Below, one piece after another: positions 13,111-24,584 of a stretch of 64,000 bases of DNA. How positions within the stretch are numbered: the first letter of the stretch is position 1; every line of letters starts with the position of its first letter. The position numbers were made by a program, and so were the translations under genes. The DNA comes from Atherix ibis (Eukaryota > Arthropoda > Insecta > Diptera > Athericidae). Where the stretch lies: assembly GCA_958298945.1 (NCBI GenBank), contig OY282610.1, forward strand, positions 46,197,667 through 46,261,666, written 5' to 3'. The notes beneath the pieces were generated by a model, which was not told the DNA's origin, did not search any database, and saw only the letters and a list, made by a program, of their open reading frames with translations.

Positions 13111-16100
13111 GTTTCTCTGTGGTTTAGACCAAAAAATCGTGGATTGACAAAAATTAAATTTTCGAGAAAAATTACAAATCTTCCAAGGGTCCCCCAAAGG
13201 AAAATTTTCAATTTAACTGCATTTTTCAAGAAATTGTATTTTCCGCAAATTTCGGCCAAAATCGATGCAGTTTTCAACAATTTACGCATTTTGAATGTTT
13301 CTCTATGGTTTGGACCAAAAAATCGTGGATTGACAAAAATTACATTTTCGAGAAAAATTACAAATCTTCCAAGGGTCCCCCAAAGGAAAATTTTCAATTT
13401 TACTGCATTTTTCAAGAAATCGTATTTTCCGCAAATTTCGGCCAAAATCGATGCAGTTTTCAACAATTTACGCATTTTGAATGTTTCTCTATGGTTTGGA
13501 CCAAAAAATCGTGGATTAACAAAAATTACATTTTCGAGAAAAATTACAAATCTTCCAAGGGTCCCCCAAAGGAAAATTTTCAATTTTACTGCATTTTTCA
13601 AGAAATCGTATTTTCCGCAAGTTTCGGCCAAAATCGATGCAGTTTTCAACAATTTACGCATTTTGAATGTTTCTCTATGGTTTGGACCAAAAAATCGTGG
13701 ATTGACAAAAATTACATTTTCGAGAAAAATTACAAATCTTCCAAGGGTCCCCCAAAGGAAAATTTTCAATTTTACTGCATTTTTTAAGAAATCGTATTTT
13801 CCGAAAATTTCGGCCAAAATCGATCCAGTTTTCAACAATTTACGCATTTTGAATCTTTCTCTATGGTTTGGACCAAAAAACCGTGGATTGACAAAAAGTA
13901 AATTGTCGAGAAAAATTACAAATCTCCCAATTGTCCTCCAAAGGAAAATTTTCAATTTTACTGCATCTTTCAAGAAATTGTATTTTCCGCAAATTTCGGC
14001 CAAAATCGATCCAGTTTTCAACAATTTACGCATTTTGAATCTTTCTCTATGGTTTGGACCAAAAAATCGTGGATTGACAAAAAGTAAATTGTCGAGAAAA
14101 ATTACAAATCTCCCAATTGTCCTCCAAAGGAAAATTTTCAATTTTACTGCATCTTTCAAGAAATTGTATTTTCCGCAAATTTCGGCCAAAATCGATGCAG
14201 TTTTCAACAATTTACGCATTTTGAATGTTTCTCTATGGTTTGGACCAAAAAAATCGTGGATTGACAAAAATTACATTTTCGAGAAAAATTACAAATCTTC
14301 CAAGGGTCCCCCAAAGGAAAAATTTTCAATTTTACTGCATTTTTCAAGAAATCGTATTTTCCGCAAATTTCGGCCAAACTCGATCCAGTTTTCAACAATT
14401 TACGCATTTTGAATCTTTCTCTATGGTTTGGACCAAAAAAATCGTCGATTGACAAAAATTAAATTTTCGAGAAAAATTACAAATCTCCCAAGGGTCCCCC
14501 AAAGGAAAATTTTCAATTTTACTGCATTTTTCAAGAAATCGTATTTTCCGCAAGTTTCGGCCAAAATCGATGCAGTTTTCAACAATTTACGCATTTTGAA
14601 TGTTTCTCTATGGTTTAGACCAAAAAATCGTGGATTGACAAAAATTAAATTTTCGAGAAAAATTACAAATCTTCCAAGGGTCCCCCAAAGGAAAATTTTC
14701 AATTTAACTGCATTTTTCAAGAAATTGTATTTTCCGCAAATTTCGGCCAAAATCGATGCAGTTTTCAACAATTTACGCATTTTGAATGTTTCTCTATGGT
14801 TTGGACCAAAAAATCGTGGATTGACAAAAATTACATTTTCGAGAAAAATTACAAATCTTCCAAGGGTCCCCCAAAGGAAAATTTTCAATTTTACTGCATT
14901 TTTCAAGAAATCGTATTTTCCGCAAATTTCGGCCAAAATCGATGCAGTTTTCAACAATTTACGCATTTTGAATGTTTCTCTATGGTTTGGACCAAAAAAT
15001 CGTGGATTAACAAAAATTACATTTTCGAGAAAAATTACAAATCTTCCAAGGGTCCCCCAAAGGAAAATTTTCAATTTTACTGCATTTTTCAAGAAATCGT
15101 ATTTTCCGCAAGTTTCGGCCAAAATCGATGCAGTTTTCAACAATTTACGCATTTTGAATGTTTCTCTATGGTTTGGACCAAAAAATCGTGGATTGACAAA
15201 AATTACATTTTCGAGAAAAATTACAAATCTTCCAAGGGTCCCCCAAAGGAAAATTTTCAATTTTACTGCATTTTTTAAGAAATCGTATTTTCCGAAAATT
15301 TCGGCCAAAATCGATCCAGTTTTCAACAATTTACGCATTTTGAATCTTTCTCTATGGTTTGGACCAAAAAATCGTGGATTGACAAAAAGTAAATTGTCGA
15401 GAAAAATTACAAATCTCCCAATTGTCCTCCAAAGGAAAATTTTCAATTTTACTGCATCTTTCAAGAAATTGTATTTTCCGCAAATTTCGGCCAAAATCGA
15501 TCCAGTTTTCAACAATTTACGCATTTTGAATCTTTCTCTATGGTTTGGACCAAAAAATCGTGGATTGACAAAAAGTAAATTGTCGAGAAAAATTACAAAT
15601 CTCCCAATTGTCCTCCAAAGGAAAATTTTCAATTTTACTGCATCTTTCAAGAAATTGTATTTTCCGCAAATTTCGGCCAAAATCGATGCAGTTTTCAACA
15701 ATTTACGCATTTTGAATGTTTCTCTATGGTTTGGACCAAAAAAATCGTGGATTGACAAAAATTACATTTTCGAGAAAAATTACAAATCTTCCAAGGGTCC
15801 CCCAAAGGAAAAATTTTCAATTTTACTGCATTTTTCAAGAAATCGTATTTTCCGCAAATTTCGGCCAAAATCGATCCAGTTTTCAACAATTTACGCATTT
15901 TGAATCTTTCTCTATGGTTTGGACCAAAAAAATCGTCGATTGACAAAAATTAAATTTTCGAGAAAAATTACAAATCTTCCAAGGGTCCCCCAAAGGAAAA
16001 ATTTTCAATTTTACTGCATTTTTCAAGAAATCGTATTTTCCGAAAATTTCGGCCAAAATCGATGCAGTTTTCAACAATTTACGCATTTTGAATGTTTCTC

Positions 16101-17580
16101 TGTGGTTTAGACCAAAAAATCGTGGATTGACAAAAATTAAATTTTCGAGAAAAATTACAAATCTTCCAAGGGTCCCCCAAAGGAAAATTTTCAATTTAAC
16201 TGCATTTTTCAAGAAATTGTATTTTCCGCAAATTTCGGCCAAAATCGATGCAGTTTTCAACAATTTACGCATTTTGAATGTTTCTCTATGGTTTGGACCA
16301 AAAAATCGTGGATTGACAAAAATTACATTTTCGAGAAAAATTACAAATCTTCCAAGGGTCCCCCAAAGGAAAATTTTCAATTTTACTGCATTTTTCAAGA
16401 AATCGTATTTTCCGCAAATTTCGGCCAAAATCGATGCAGTTTTCAACAATTTACGCATTTTGAATGTTTCTCTATGGTTTGGACCAAAAAATCGTGGATT
16501 AACAAAAATTACATTTTCGAGAAAAATTACAAATCTTCCAAGGGTCCCCCAAAGGAAAATTTTCAATTTTACTGCATTTTTCAAGAAATCGTATTTTCCG
16601 CAAGTTTCGGCCAAAATCGATGCAGTTTTCAACAATTTACGCATTTTGAATGTTTCTCTATGGTTTGGACCAAAAAATCGTGGATTGACAAAAATTACAT
16701 TTTCGAGAAAAATTACAAATCTTCCAAGGGTCCCCCAAAGGAAAATTTTCAATTTTACTGCATTTTTTAAGAAATCGTATTTTCCGAAAATTTCGGCCAA
16801 AATCGATCCAGTTTTCAACAATTTACGCATTTTGAATCTTTCTCTATGGTTTGGACCAAAAAATCGTGGATTGACAAAAAGTAAATTGTCGAGAAAAATT
16901 ACAAATCTCCCAATTGTCCTCCAAAGGAAAATTTTCAATTTTACTGCATCTTTCAAGAAATTGTATTTTCCGCAAATTTCGGCCAAAATCGATCCAGTTT
17001 TCAACAATTTACGCATTTTGAATCTTTCTCTATGGTTTGGACCAAAAAATCGTGGATTGACAAAAAGTAAATTGTCGAGAAAAATTACAAATCTCCCAAT
17101 TGTCCTCCAAAGGAAAATTTTCAATTTTACTGCATCTTTCAAGAAATTGTATTTTCCGCAAATTTCGGCCAAAATCGATGCAGTTTTCAACAATTTACGC
17201 ATTTTGAATGTTTCTCTATGGTTTGGACCAAAAAAATCGTGGATTGACAAAAATTACATTTTCGAGAAAAATTACAAATCTTCCAAGGGTCCCCCAAAGG
17301 AAAAATTTTCAATTTTACTGCATTTTTCAAGAAATCGTATTTTCCGCAAATTTCGGCCAAAATCGATCCAGTTTTCAACAATTTACGCATTTTGAATCTT
17401 TCTCTATGGTTTGGACCAAAAAAATCGTCGATTGACAAAAATTAAATTTTCGAGAAAAATTACAAATCTCCCAAGGGTCCCCCAAAGGAAAATTTTCAAT
17501 TTTACTGCATTTTTCAAGAAATCGTATTTTCCGCAAGTTTCGGCCAAAATCGATGCAGTTTTCAACAATTTACGCATTTT
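13111..17580 (+). repeat. Octamer HOR, 1491-bp period, three copies
   Basis: Copies run from about 13111, 14602 and 16094, at spacings of 1491 and 1492 bp (eight monomers). Each begins with a GGTTTAGACC monomer containing CAATTTAACTGC. It then has an ATTACATTTT unit, a unit with the private GGATTAAC change, an ATTACATTTT unit ending GATCCAG, two consecutive AGTAAATTGT/CCAATTGTCCTCC units, a GGAAAAATTTTC unit, and a CGTCG unit. The start of copy 2 reads CTCTATGG where copies 1 and 3 read CTCTGTGG. Copy 1 has a private AACTCGATCC near 14378. The third copy merges near 17.4-17.6 kb into the block duplicated at 24.6 kb. Confidence 0.85.
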
Positions 17581-20205
17581 GAATGTTTCTCTATGGTTTG
17601 GACCAAAAAATCGTGGATTGACAAAAATTACATTTTCGAGAAAAATTACAAATCTTCCAAGGGTCCCCCAAAGGAAAATTTTCAATTTTACTGCATTTTT
17701 TAAGAAATCGTATTTTCCGAAAATTTCGGCCAAAATCGATCCAGTTTTCAACAATTTACGCATTTTGAATCTTTCTCTATGGTTTGGACCAAAAAATCGT
17801 GGATTGACAAAAAGTAAATTGTCGAGAAAAATTACAAATCTCCCAATTGTCCTCCAAAGGAAAATTTTCAATTTTACTGCATCTTTCAAGAAATTGTATT
17901 TTCCGCAAATTTCGGCCAAAATCGATGCAGTTTTCAACAATTTACGCATTTTGAATGTTTCTCTATGGTTTGGACCAAAAAATCGTGGACCAAAAAATCG
18001 TGGATTGGACCAAAAAATCGTGGATTGACAAAAATTACATTTTCGAGAAAAATTACAAATCTTCCAAGGGTCCCCCAAAGGAAAATTTTCAATTTTACTG
18101 CATTTTTTAAGAAATCGTATTTTCCGAAAATTTCGGCCAAAATCGATCCAGTTTTCAACAATTTACGCATTTTGAATCTTTCTCTATGGTTTGGACCAAA
18201 AAATCGTGGATTGACAAAAAGTAAATTGTCGAGAAAAATTACAAATCTCCCAATTGTCCTCCAAAGGAAAATTTTCAATTTTACTGCATCTTTCAAGAAA
18301 TTGTATTTTCCGCAAATTTCGGCCAAAATCGATGCAGTTTTCAACAATTTACGCATTTTGAATGTTTCTCTATGGTTTGGACCAAAAAATCGTGGATTGA
18401 CAAAAATTACATTTTCGAGAAAAATTACAAATCTCCCAAGGGTCCCCCAAAGGAAAATTTTCAATTTTACTGCATTTTTTAAGAAATCGTATTTTCCGAA
18501 AATTTCGGCCAAAATCGATGCAGTTTTCAACAATTTACGCATTTTGAATGTTTCTCTATGGTTTGGACCAAAAAAATCGTGGATTGACAAATATTAAATT
18601 TTCGAGAAAAATTACAAATCTCCCAAGGGTCCCCCAAAGGAAAATTTTCAATTTTACTGCATTTTTCAAAAAATCGTATTTTCCGCAAGTTTCGGCCAAA
18701 ATCGATGCAGTTTTCAACAATTTACGCATTTTGAATGTTTCTCTATGATTTGGACCAAAAAATCGTGGATTGACAAAAATTACATTTTCGAGAAAAATTA
18801 CAAATCTTCCAAGGGTCCCCCAAAGGAAAATTTTCAATTTTACTGCATTTTTTAAGAAATCGTATTTTCCGAAAATTTCGGCCAAAATCGATCCAGTTTT
18901 CAACAATTTACGCATTTTGAATCTTTCTCTATGGTTTGGACCAAAAAATCGTGGATTGACAAAAAGTAAATTGTCGAGAAAAATTACAAATCTCCCAATT
19001 GTCCTCCAAAGGAAAATTTTCAATTTTACTGCATCTTTCAAGAAATTGTATTTTCCGCAAATTTCGGCCAAAATCGATGCAGTTTTCAACAATTTACGCA
19101 TTTTGAATGTTTCTCTATGGTTTGGACCAAAAAAATCGTGGATTGACAAAAATTAAATTTTCGAGAAAAATTACAAATCTCCCAAGGGTCCCCCAAAGGA
19201 AAAATTTTCAATTTTACTGCATTTTTCAAGAAATCGTATTTTCCGCAAATTTCGGCCAAAATCGATGCAGTTTTCAACAATTTACGCATTTTGAATGTTT
19301 CTCTATGGTTTAGACCAAAAAATCGTGGATTGACAAAAATTACATTTTCGAGAAAAATTACAAATCTTCCAAGGGTCCCCCAAAGGAAAATTTTCAATTT
19401 TACTGCATTTTTTAAGAAATCGTATTTTCCGAAAATTTCGGCCAAAATCGATGCAGTTTTCAACAATTTACGCATTTTGAATGTTTCTCTATGGTTTGGA
19501 CCAAAAAAATCGTCGATTGACAAAAATTAAATTTTCGAGAAAAATTACAAATCTCCCAAGGGTCCCCCAAAGGAAAATTTTCAATTTTACTGCATTTTTC
19601 AAGAAATCGTATTTTCCGCAAGTTTCGGCCAAAATCGATGCAGTTTTCAACAATTTACGCATTTTGAATGTTTCTCTATGGTTTGGACCAAAAAATCGTG
19701 GATTGACAAAAATTACATTTTCGAGAAAAATTACAAATCTTCCAAGGGTCCCCCAAAGGAAAATTTTCAATTTTACTGCATTTTTTAAGAAATCGTATTT
19801 TCCGAAAATTTCGGCCAAAATCGATCCAGTTTTCAACAATTTACGCATTTTGAATCTTTCTCTATGGTTTGGACCAAAAAATCGTGGATTGACAAAAAGT
19901 AAATTGTCGAGAAAAATTACAAATCTCCCAATTGTCCTCCAAAGGAAAATTTTCAATTTTACTGCATCTTTCAAGAAATTGTATTTTCCGCAAATTTCGG
20001 CCAAAATCGATGCAGTTTTCAACAATTTACGCATTTTGAATGTTTCTCTATGGTTTGGATCAAAAAATCGTGGATTGACAAAAATTACATTTTCGAGAAA
20101 AATTACAAATCTCCCAAGGGTCCCCCAAAGGAAAATTTTCAATTTTACTGCATTTTTTAAGAAATCGTATTTTCCGAAAAGTTCGGCCAAAATCGATGCA
20201 GTTTT
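17540..20205 (+). repeat. Large block B, duplicated 7045 bp downstream
   Basis: The block matches 24585-27270. Shared private markers are the 15-bp triplication, a CTCTATGATTTGG change (18741-18753 here, 7045 bp later in the other copy), a GGTTTAGACC unit near 19310, and GGTTTGGATC near 20053. After about 19.3 kb this copy has two extra monomers (373 bp) relative to the other, so the later markers are offset by 6672 bp. Private differences include CGAAAAGTTCGG near 20176. Confidence 0.8.
17972..18021 (+). repeat. Intramonomer triplication of GGACCAAAAAATCGT (copy 2 of 3)
   Basis: Same 50-bp structure as at 12346, exactly 5626 bp downstream. The preceding and following monomers (about 11.79-12.96 kb and 17.42-18.59 kb) also match. 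The expansion was therefore copied as part of a block of about 1.2 kb and not created again. Confidence 0.95.
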
Positions 20206-20763
20206 CAACAATTTACGCATTTTGAATGTTTCTCTATGGTTTGGACCAAAAAAATCGTGGATTGACAAAAATTAAATTTTCGAGAAAAATTACAAATCTC
20301 CCAAGGGTCCCCCAAAGGAAAAATTTTCAATTTTACTGCATTTTTCAAGAAATCGTATTTTCCGCAAATTTCGGCCAAAATCGATGCAGTTTTCAACAAT
20401 TTACGCATTTTGAATGTTTCTCTATGGTTTGGACCAAAAAAATCGTAGATTGACAAAAATTAAATTTTCGAGAAAAATTACAAATCTCCCAATTGTCCTC
20501 CAAAGGAAAATTTTCAATTTTACTGCATCTTTCAAGAAATTGTATTTTCCGCAAATTTCGGCCAAAATCGATGCAGTTTTCAACAATTTACGCATTTTTG
20601 AATCTTTCTCTATGGTTTGGACTAAAAAATCGTAGATTGACAAAAAGTAAATTGTCGAGAAAAATTACAAATCTTCCAAGGGTCCCCCAAAGGAAAATTT
20701 TCAATTTTACTGCATTTTTTAAGAAATCGTATTTTCCGAAAATTTCGGCCAAAATCGATCCAG

Positions 20764-20792
20764 TTTGTCAATCCAAATCGTGGATTGACAAA
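20764..20792. repeat. Class I fold-back junction, copy 1
   Basis: TTTGTCAATCC (20764-20774) and GGATTGACAAA (20782-20792) form perfect 11-bp inverted arms around a 7-base loop. The left arm replaces the stretch from CAACAATTT to GGACC that should follow GATCCAGTTT, so the two affected monomers together are 39 bp short. The monomer therefore contains a small inverted copy of its own TCGTGGATTGAC segment. Confidence 0.95.
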
Positions 20793-23150
20793 AAGTAAAT
20801 TGTCGAGAAAAATTACAAATCTCCCAATTGTCCTCCAAAGGAAAATTTTCAATTTTACTGCATCTTTCAAGAAATTGTATTTTCCGCAAATTTCGGCCAA
20901 AATCGATGCAGTTTTCAACAATTTACGCATTTTGTATGTTTCTCTATGGTTTGGACCAAAAAATCGTGGATTGACAAAAATTACATTTTCGAGAAAAATT
21001 ACAAATCTTCCAAGGGTCCCCCAAAGGAAAATTTTCAATTTTACTGCATTTTTTAAGAAATCGTATTTTCCGAAAATTTCGGCCAAAATCGATGCAGTTT
21101 TCAACAATTTACGCATTTTGAATGTTTCTCTATGGTTTGGACCAAAAAATCGTGGATTAACAAAAATTACATTTTCGAGAAAAATTACAAATCTTCCAAG
21201 GGTCCCCCAAAGGAAAATTTTCAATTTTACTGCATTTTTCAAGAAATCGTATTTTCCGCAAGTTTCGGCCAAAATCGATGCAGTTTTCAACAATTTACGC
21301 ATTTTGAATGTTTCTCTATGGTTTGGACCAAAAAATCGTGGATTGACAAAAATTACATTTTCGAGAAAAATTACAAATCTTCCAAGGGTCCCCCAAAGGA
21401 AAATTTTCAATTTTACTGCATTTTTTAAGAAATCGTATTTTCCGAAAATTTCGGCCAAAATCGATCCAGTTTTCAACAATTTACGCATTTTGAATCTTTC
21501 TCTATGGTTTGGACCAAAAAATCGTGGATTGACAAAAAGTAAATTGTCGAGAAAAATTACAAATCTCCCAATTGTCCTCCAAAGGAAAATTTTCAATTTT
21601 ACTGCATCTTTCAAGAAATTGTATTTTCCGCAAATTTCGGCCAAAATCGATCCAGTTTTCAACAATTTACGCATTTTGAATCTTTCTCTATGGTTTGGAC
21701 CAAAAAATCGTGGATTGACAAAAAGTAAATTGTCGAGAAAAATTACAAATCTCCCAATTGTCCTCCAAAGGAAAATTTTCAATTTTACTGCATCTTTCAA
21801 GAAATTGTATTTTCCGCAAATTTCGGCCAAAATCGATGCAGTTTTCAACAATTTACGCATTTTGAATGTTTCTCTATGGTTTGGACCAAAAAAATCGTGG
21901 ATTGACAAAAATTACATTTTCGAGAAAAATTACAAATCTTCCAAGGGTCCCCCAAAGGAAAAATTTTCAATTTTACTGCATTTTTCAAGAAATCGTATTT
22001 TCCGCAAATTTCGGCCAAAATCGATCCAGTTTTCAACAATTTACGCATTTTGAATCTTTCTCTATGGTTTGGACCAAAAAAATCGTCGATTGACAAAAAT
22101 TAAATTTTCGAGAAAAATTACAAATCTCCCAATTGTCCTCCAAAGGAAAATTTTCAATTTTACTGCATTTTTCAAGAAATCGTATTTTCCGCAAGTTTCG
22201 GCCAAAATCGATGCAGTTTTCAACAATTTACGCATTTTGAATGTTTCTCTATGGTTTGGACCAAAAAATCGTGGATTGACAAAAATTACATTTTCGAGAA
22301 AAATTACAAATCTTCCAAGGGTCCCCCAAAGGAAAATTTTCAATTTTACTGCATTTTTTAAGAAATCGTATTTTCCGAAAATTTCGGCCAAAATCGATCC
22401 AGTTTTCAACAATTTACGCATTTTGAATCTTTCTCTATGGTTTGGACCAAAAAATCGTGGATTGACAAAAAGTAAATTGTCGAGAAAAATTACAAATCTC
22501 CCAATTGTCCTCCAAAGGAAAATTTTCAATTTTACTGCATCTTTCAAGAAATTGTATTTTCCGCAAATTTCGGCCAAAATCGATGCAGTTTTCAACAATT
22601 TACGCATTTTGAATGTTTCTCTATGGTTTGGACCAAAAAAATCGTGGATTGACAAAAATTAAATTTTCGAGAAAAATTACAAATCTCCCAAGGGTCCCCC
22701 AAAGGAAAAATTTTCAATTTTACTGCATTTTTCAAGAAATCGTATTTTCCGCAAATTTCGGCCAAAATCGATGCAGTTTTCAACAATTTACGCATTTTGA
22801 ATGTTTCTCTATGGTTTGGACCAAAAAAATCGTAGATTGACAAAAATTAAATTTTCGAGAAAAATTACAAATCTCCCAATTGTCCTCCAAAGGAAAATTT
22901 TCAATTTTACTGCATCTTTCAAGAAATTGTATTTTCCGCAAATTTCGGCCAAAATCGATGCAGTTTTCAACAATTTACGCATTTTTGAATCTTTCTCTAT
23001 GGTTTGGACTAAAAAATCGTAGATTGACAAAAAGTAAATTGTCGAGAAAAATTACAAATCTTCCAAGGGTCCCCCAAAGGAAAATTTTCAATTTTACTGC
23101 ATTTTTTAAGAAATCGTATTTTCCGAAAATTTCGGCCAAAATCGATCCAG

Positions 23151-23179
23151 TTTGTCAATCCAAATCGTGGATTGACAAA
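23151..23179. repeat. Class I fold-back junction, copy 2
   Basis: Identical to the junction at 20764, 2387 bp downstream. It was carried along by the tandem 2387-bp duplication. Confidence 0.95.
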
Positions 23180-24584
23180 AAGTAAATTGTCGAGAAAAAT
23201 TACAAATCTCCCAATTGTCCTCCAAAGGAAAATTTTCAATTTTACTGCATCTTTCAAGAAATTGTATTTTCCGCAAATTTCGGCCAAAATCGATGCAGTT
23301 TTCAACAATTTACGCATTTTGTATGTTTCTCTATGGTTTGGACCAAAAAATCGTGGATTGACAAAAATTACATTTTCGAGAAAAATTACAAATCTTCCAA
23401 GGGTCCCCCAAAGGAAAATTTTCAATTTTACTGCATTTTTTAAGAAATCGTATTTTCCGAAAATTTCGGCCAAAATCGATGCAGTTTTCAACAATTTACG
23501 CATTTTGAATGTTTCTCTATGGTTTGGACCAAAAAATCGTGGATTAACAAAAATTACATTTTCGAGAAAAATTACAAATCTTCCAAGGGTCCCCCAAAGG
23601 AAAATTTTCAATTTTACTGCATTTTTCAAGAAATCGTATTTTCCGCAAGTTTCGGCCAAAATCGATGCAGTTTTCAACAATTTACGCATTTTGAATGTTT
23701 CTCTATGGTTTGGACCAAAAAATCGTGGATTGACAAAAATTACATTTTCGAGAAAAATTACAAATCTTCCAAGGGTCCCCCAAAGGAAAATTTTCAATTT
23801 TACTGCATTTTTTAAGAAATCGTATTTTCCGAAAATTTCGGCCAAAATCGATCCAGTTTTCAACAATTTACGCATTTTGAATCTTTCTCTATGGTTTGGA
23901 CCAAAAAATCGTGGATTGACAAAAAGTAAATTGTCGAGAAAAATTACAAATCTCCCAATTGTCCTCCAAAGGAAAATTTTCAATTTTACTGCATCTTTCA
24001 AGAAATTGTATTTTCCGCAAATTTCGGCCAAAATCGATCCAGTTTTCAACAATTTACGCATTTTGAATCTTTCTCTATGGTTTGGACCAAAAAATCGTGG
24101 ATTGACAAAAAGTAAATTGTCGAGAAAAATTACAAATCTCCCAATTGTCCTCCAAAGGAAAATTTTCAATTTTACTGCATCTTTCAAGAAATTGTATTTT
24201 CCGCAAATTTCGGCCAAAATCGATGCAGTTTTCAACAATTTACGCATTTTGAATGTTTCTCTATGGTTTGGACCAAAAAAATCGTGGATTGACAAAAATT
24301 ACATTTTCGAGAAAAATTACAAATCTTCCAAGGGTCCCCCAAAGGAAAAATTTTCAATTTTACTGCATTTTTCAAGAAATCGTATTTTCCGCAAATTTCG
24401 GCCAAAATCGATCCAGTTTTCAACAATTTACGCATTTTGAATCTTTCTCTATGGTTTGGACCAAAAAAATCGTCGATTGACAAAAATTAAATTTTCGAGA
24501 AAAATTACAAATCTCCCAATTGTCCTCCAAAGGAAAATTTTCAATTTTACTGCATTTTTCAAGAAATCGTATTTTCCGCAAGTT

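Noticed and set aside
12930..14267. 445-codon reverse-strand frame rich in K/F/L repeats, suggesting a repetitive membrane or secreted protein
   Set aside because: It is the complement of the same satellite units, and equivalent reverse frames occur wherever the forward units are 186 bp.
12922..14412. 496-codon forward open frame, with similar ones at 14428-15903, 16088-17395 and many shorter ones on both strands
   Set aside because: Each is only the monomer read in an unbroken frame with a 62-residue period. Frames overlap on both strands, end at random A-tract changes, have no recognisable domain or start context, and vary as the DNA does. Not reported as genes.
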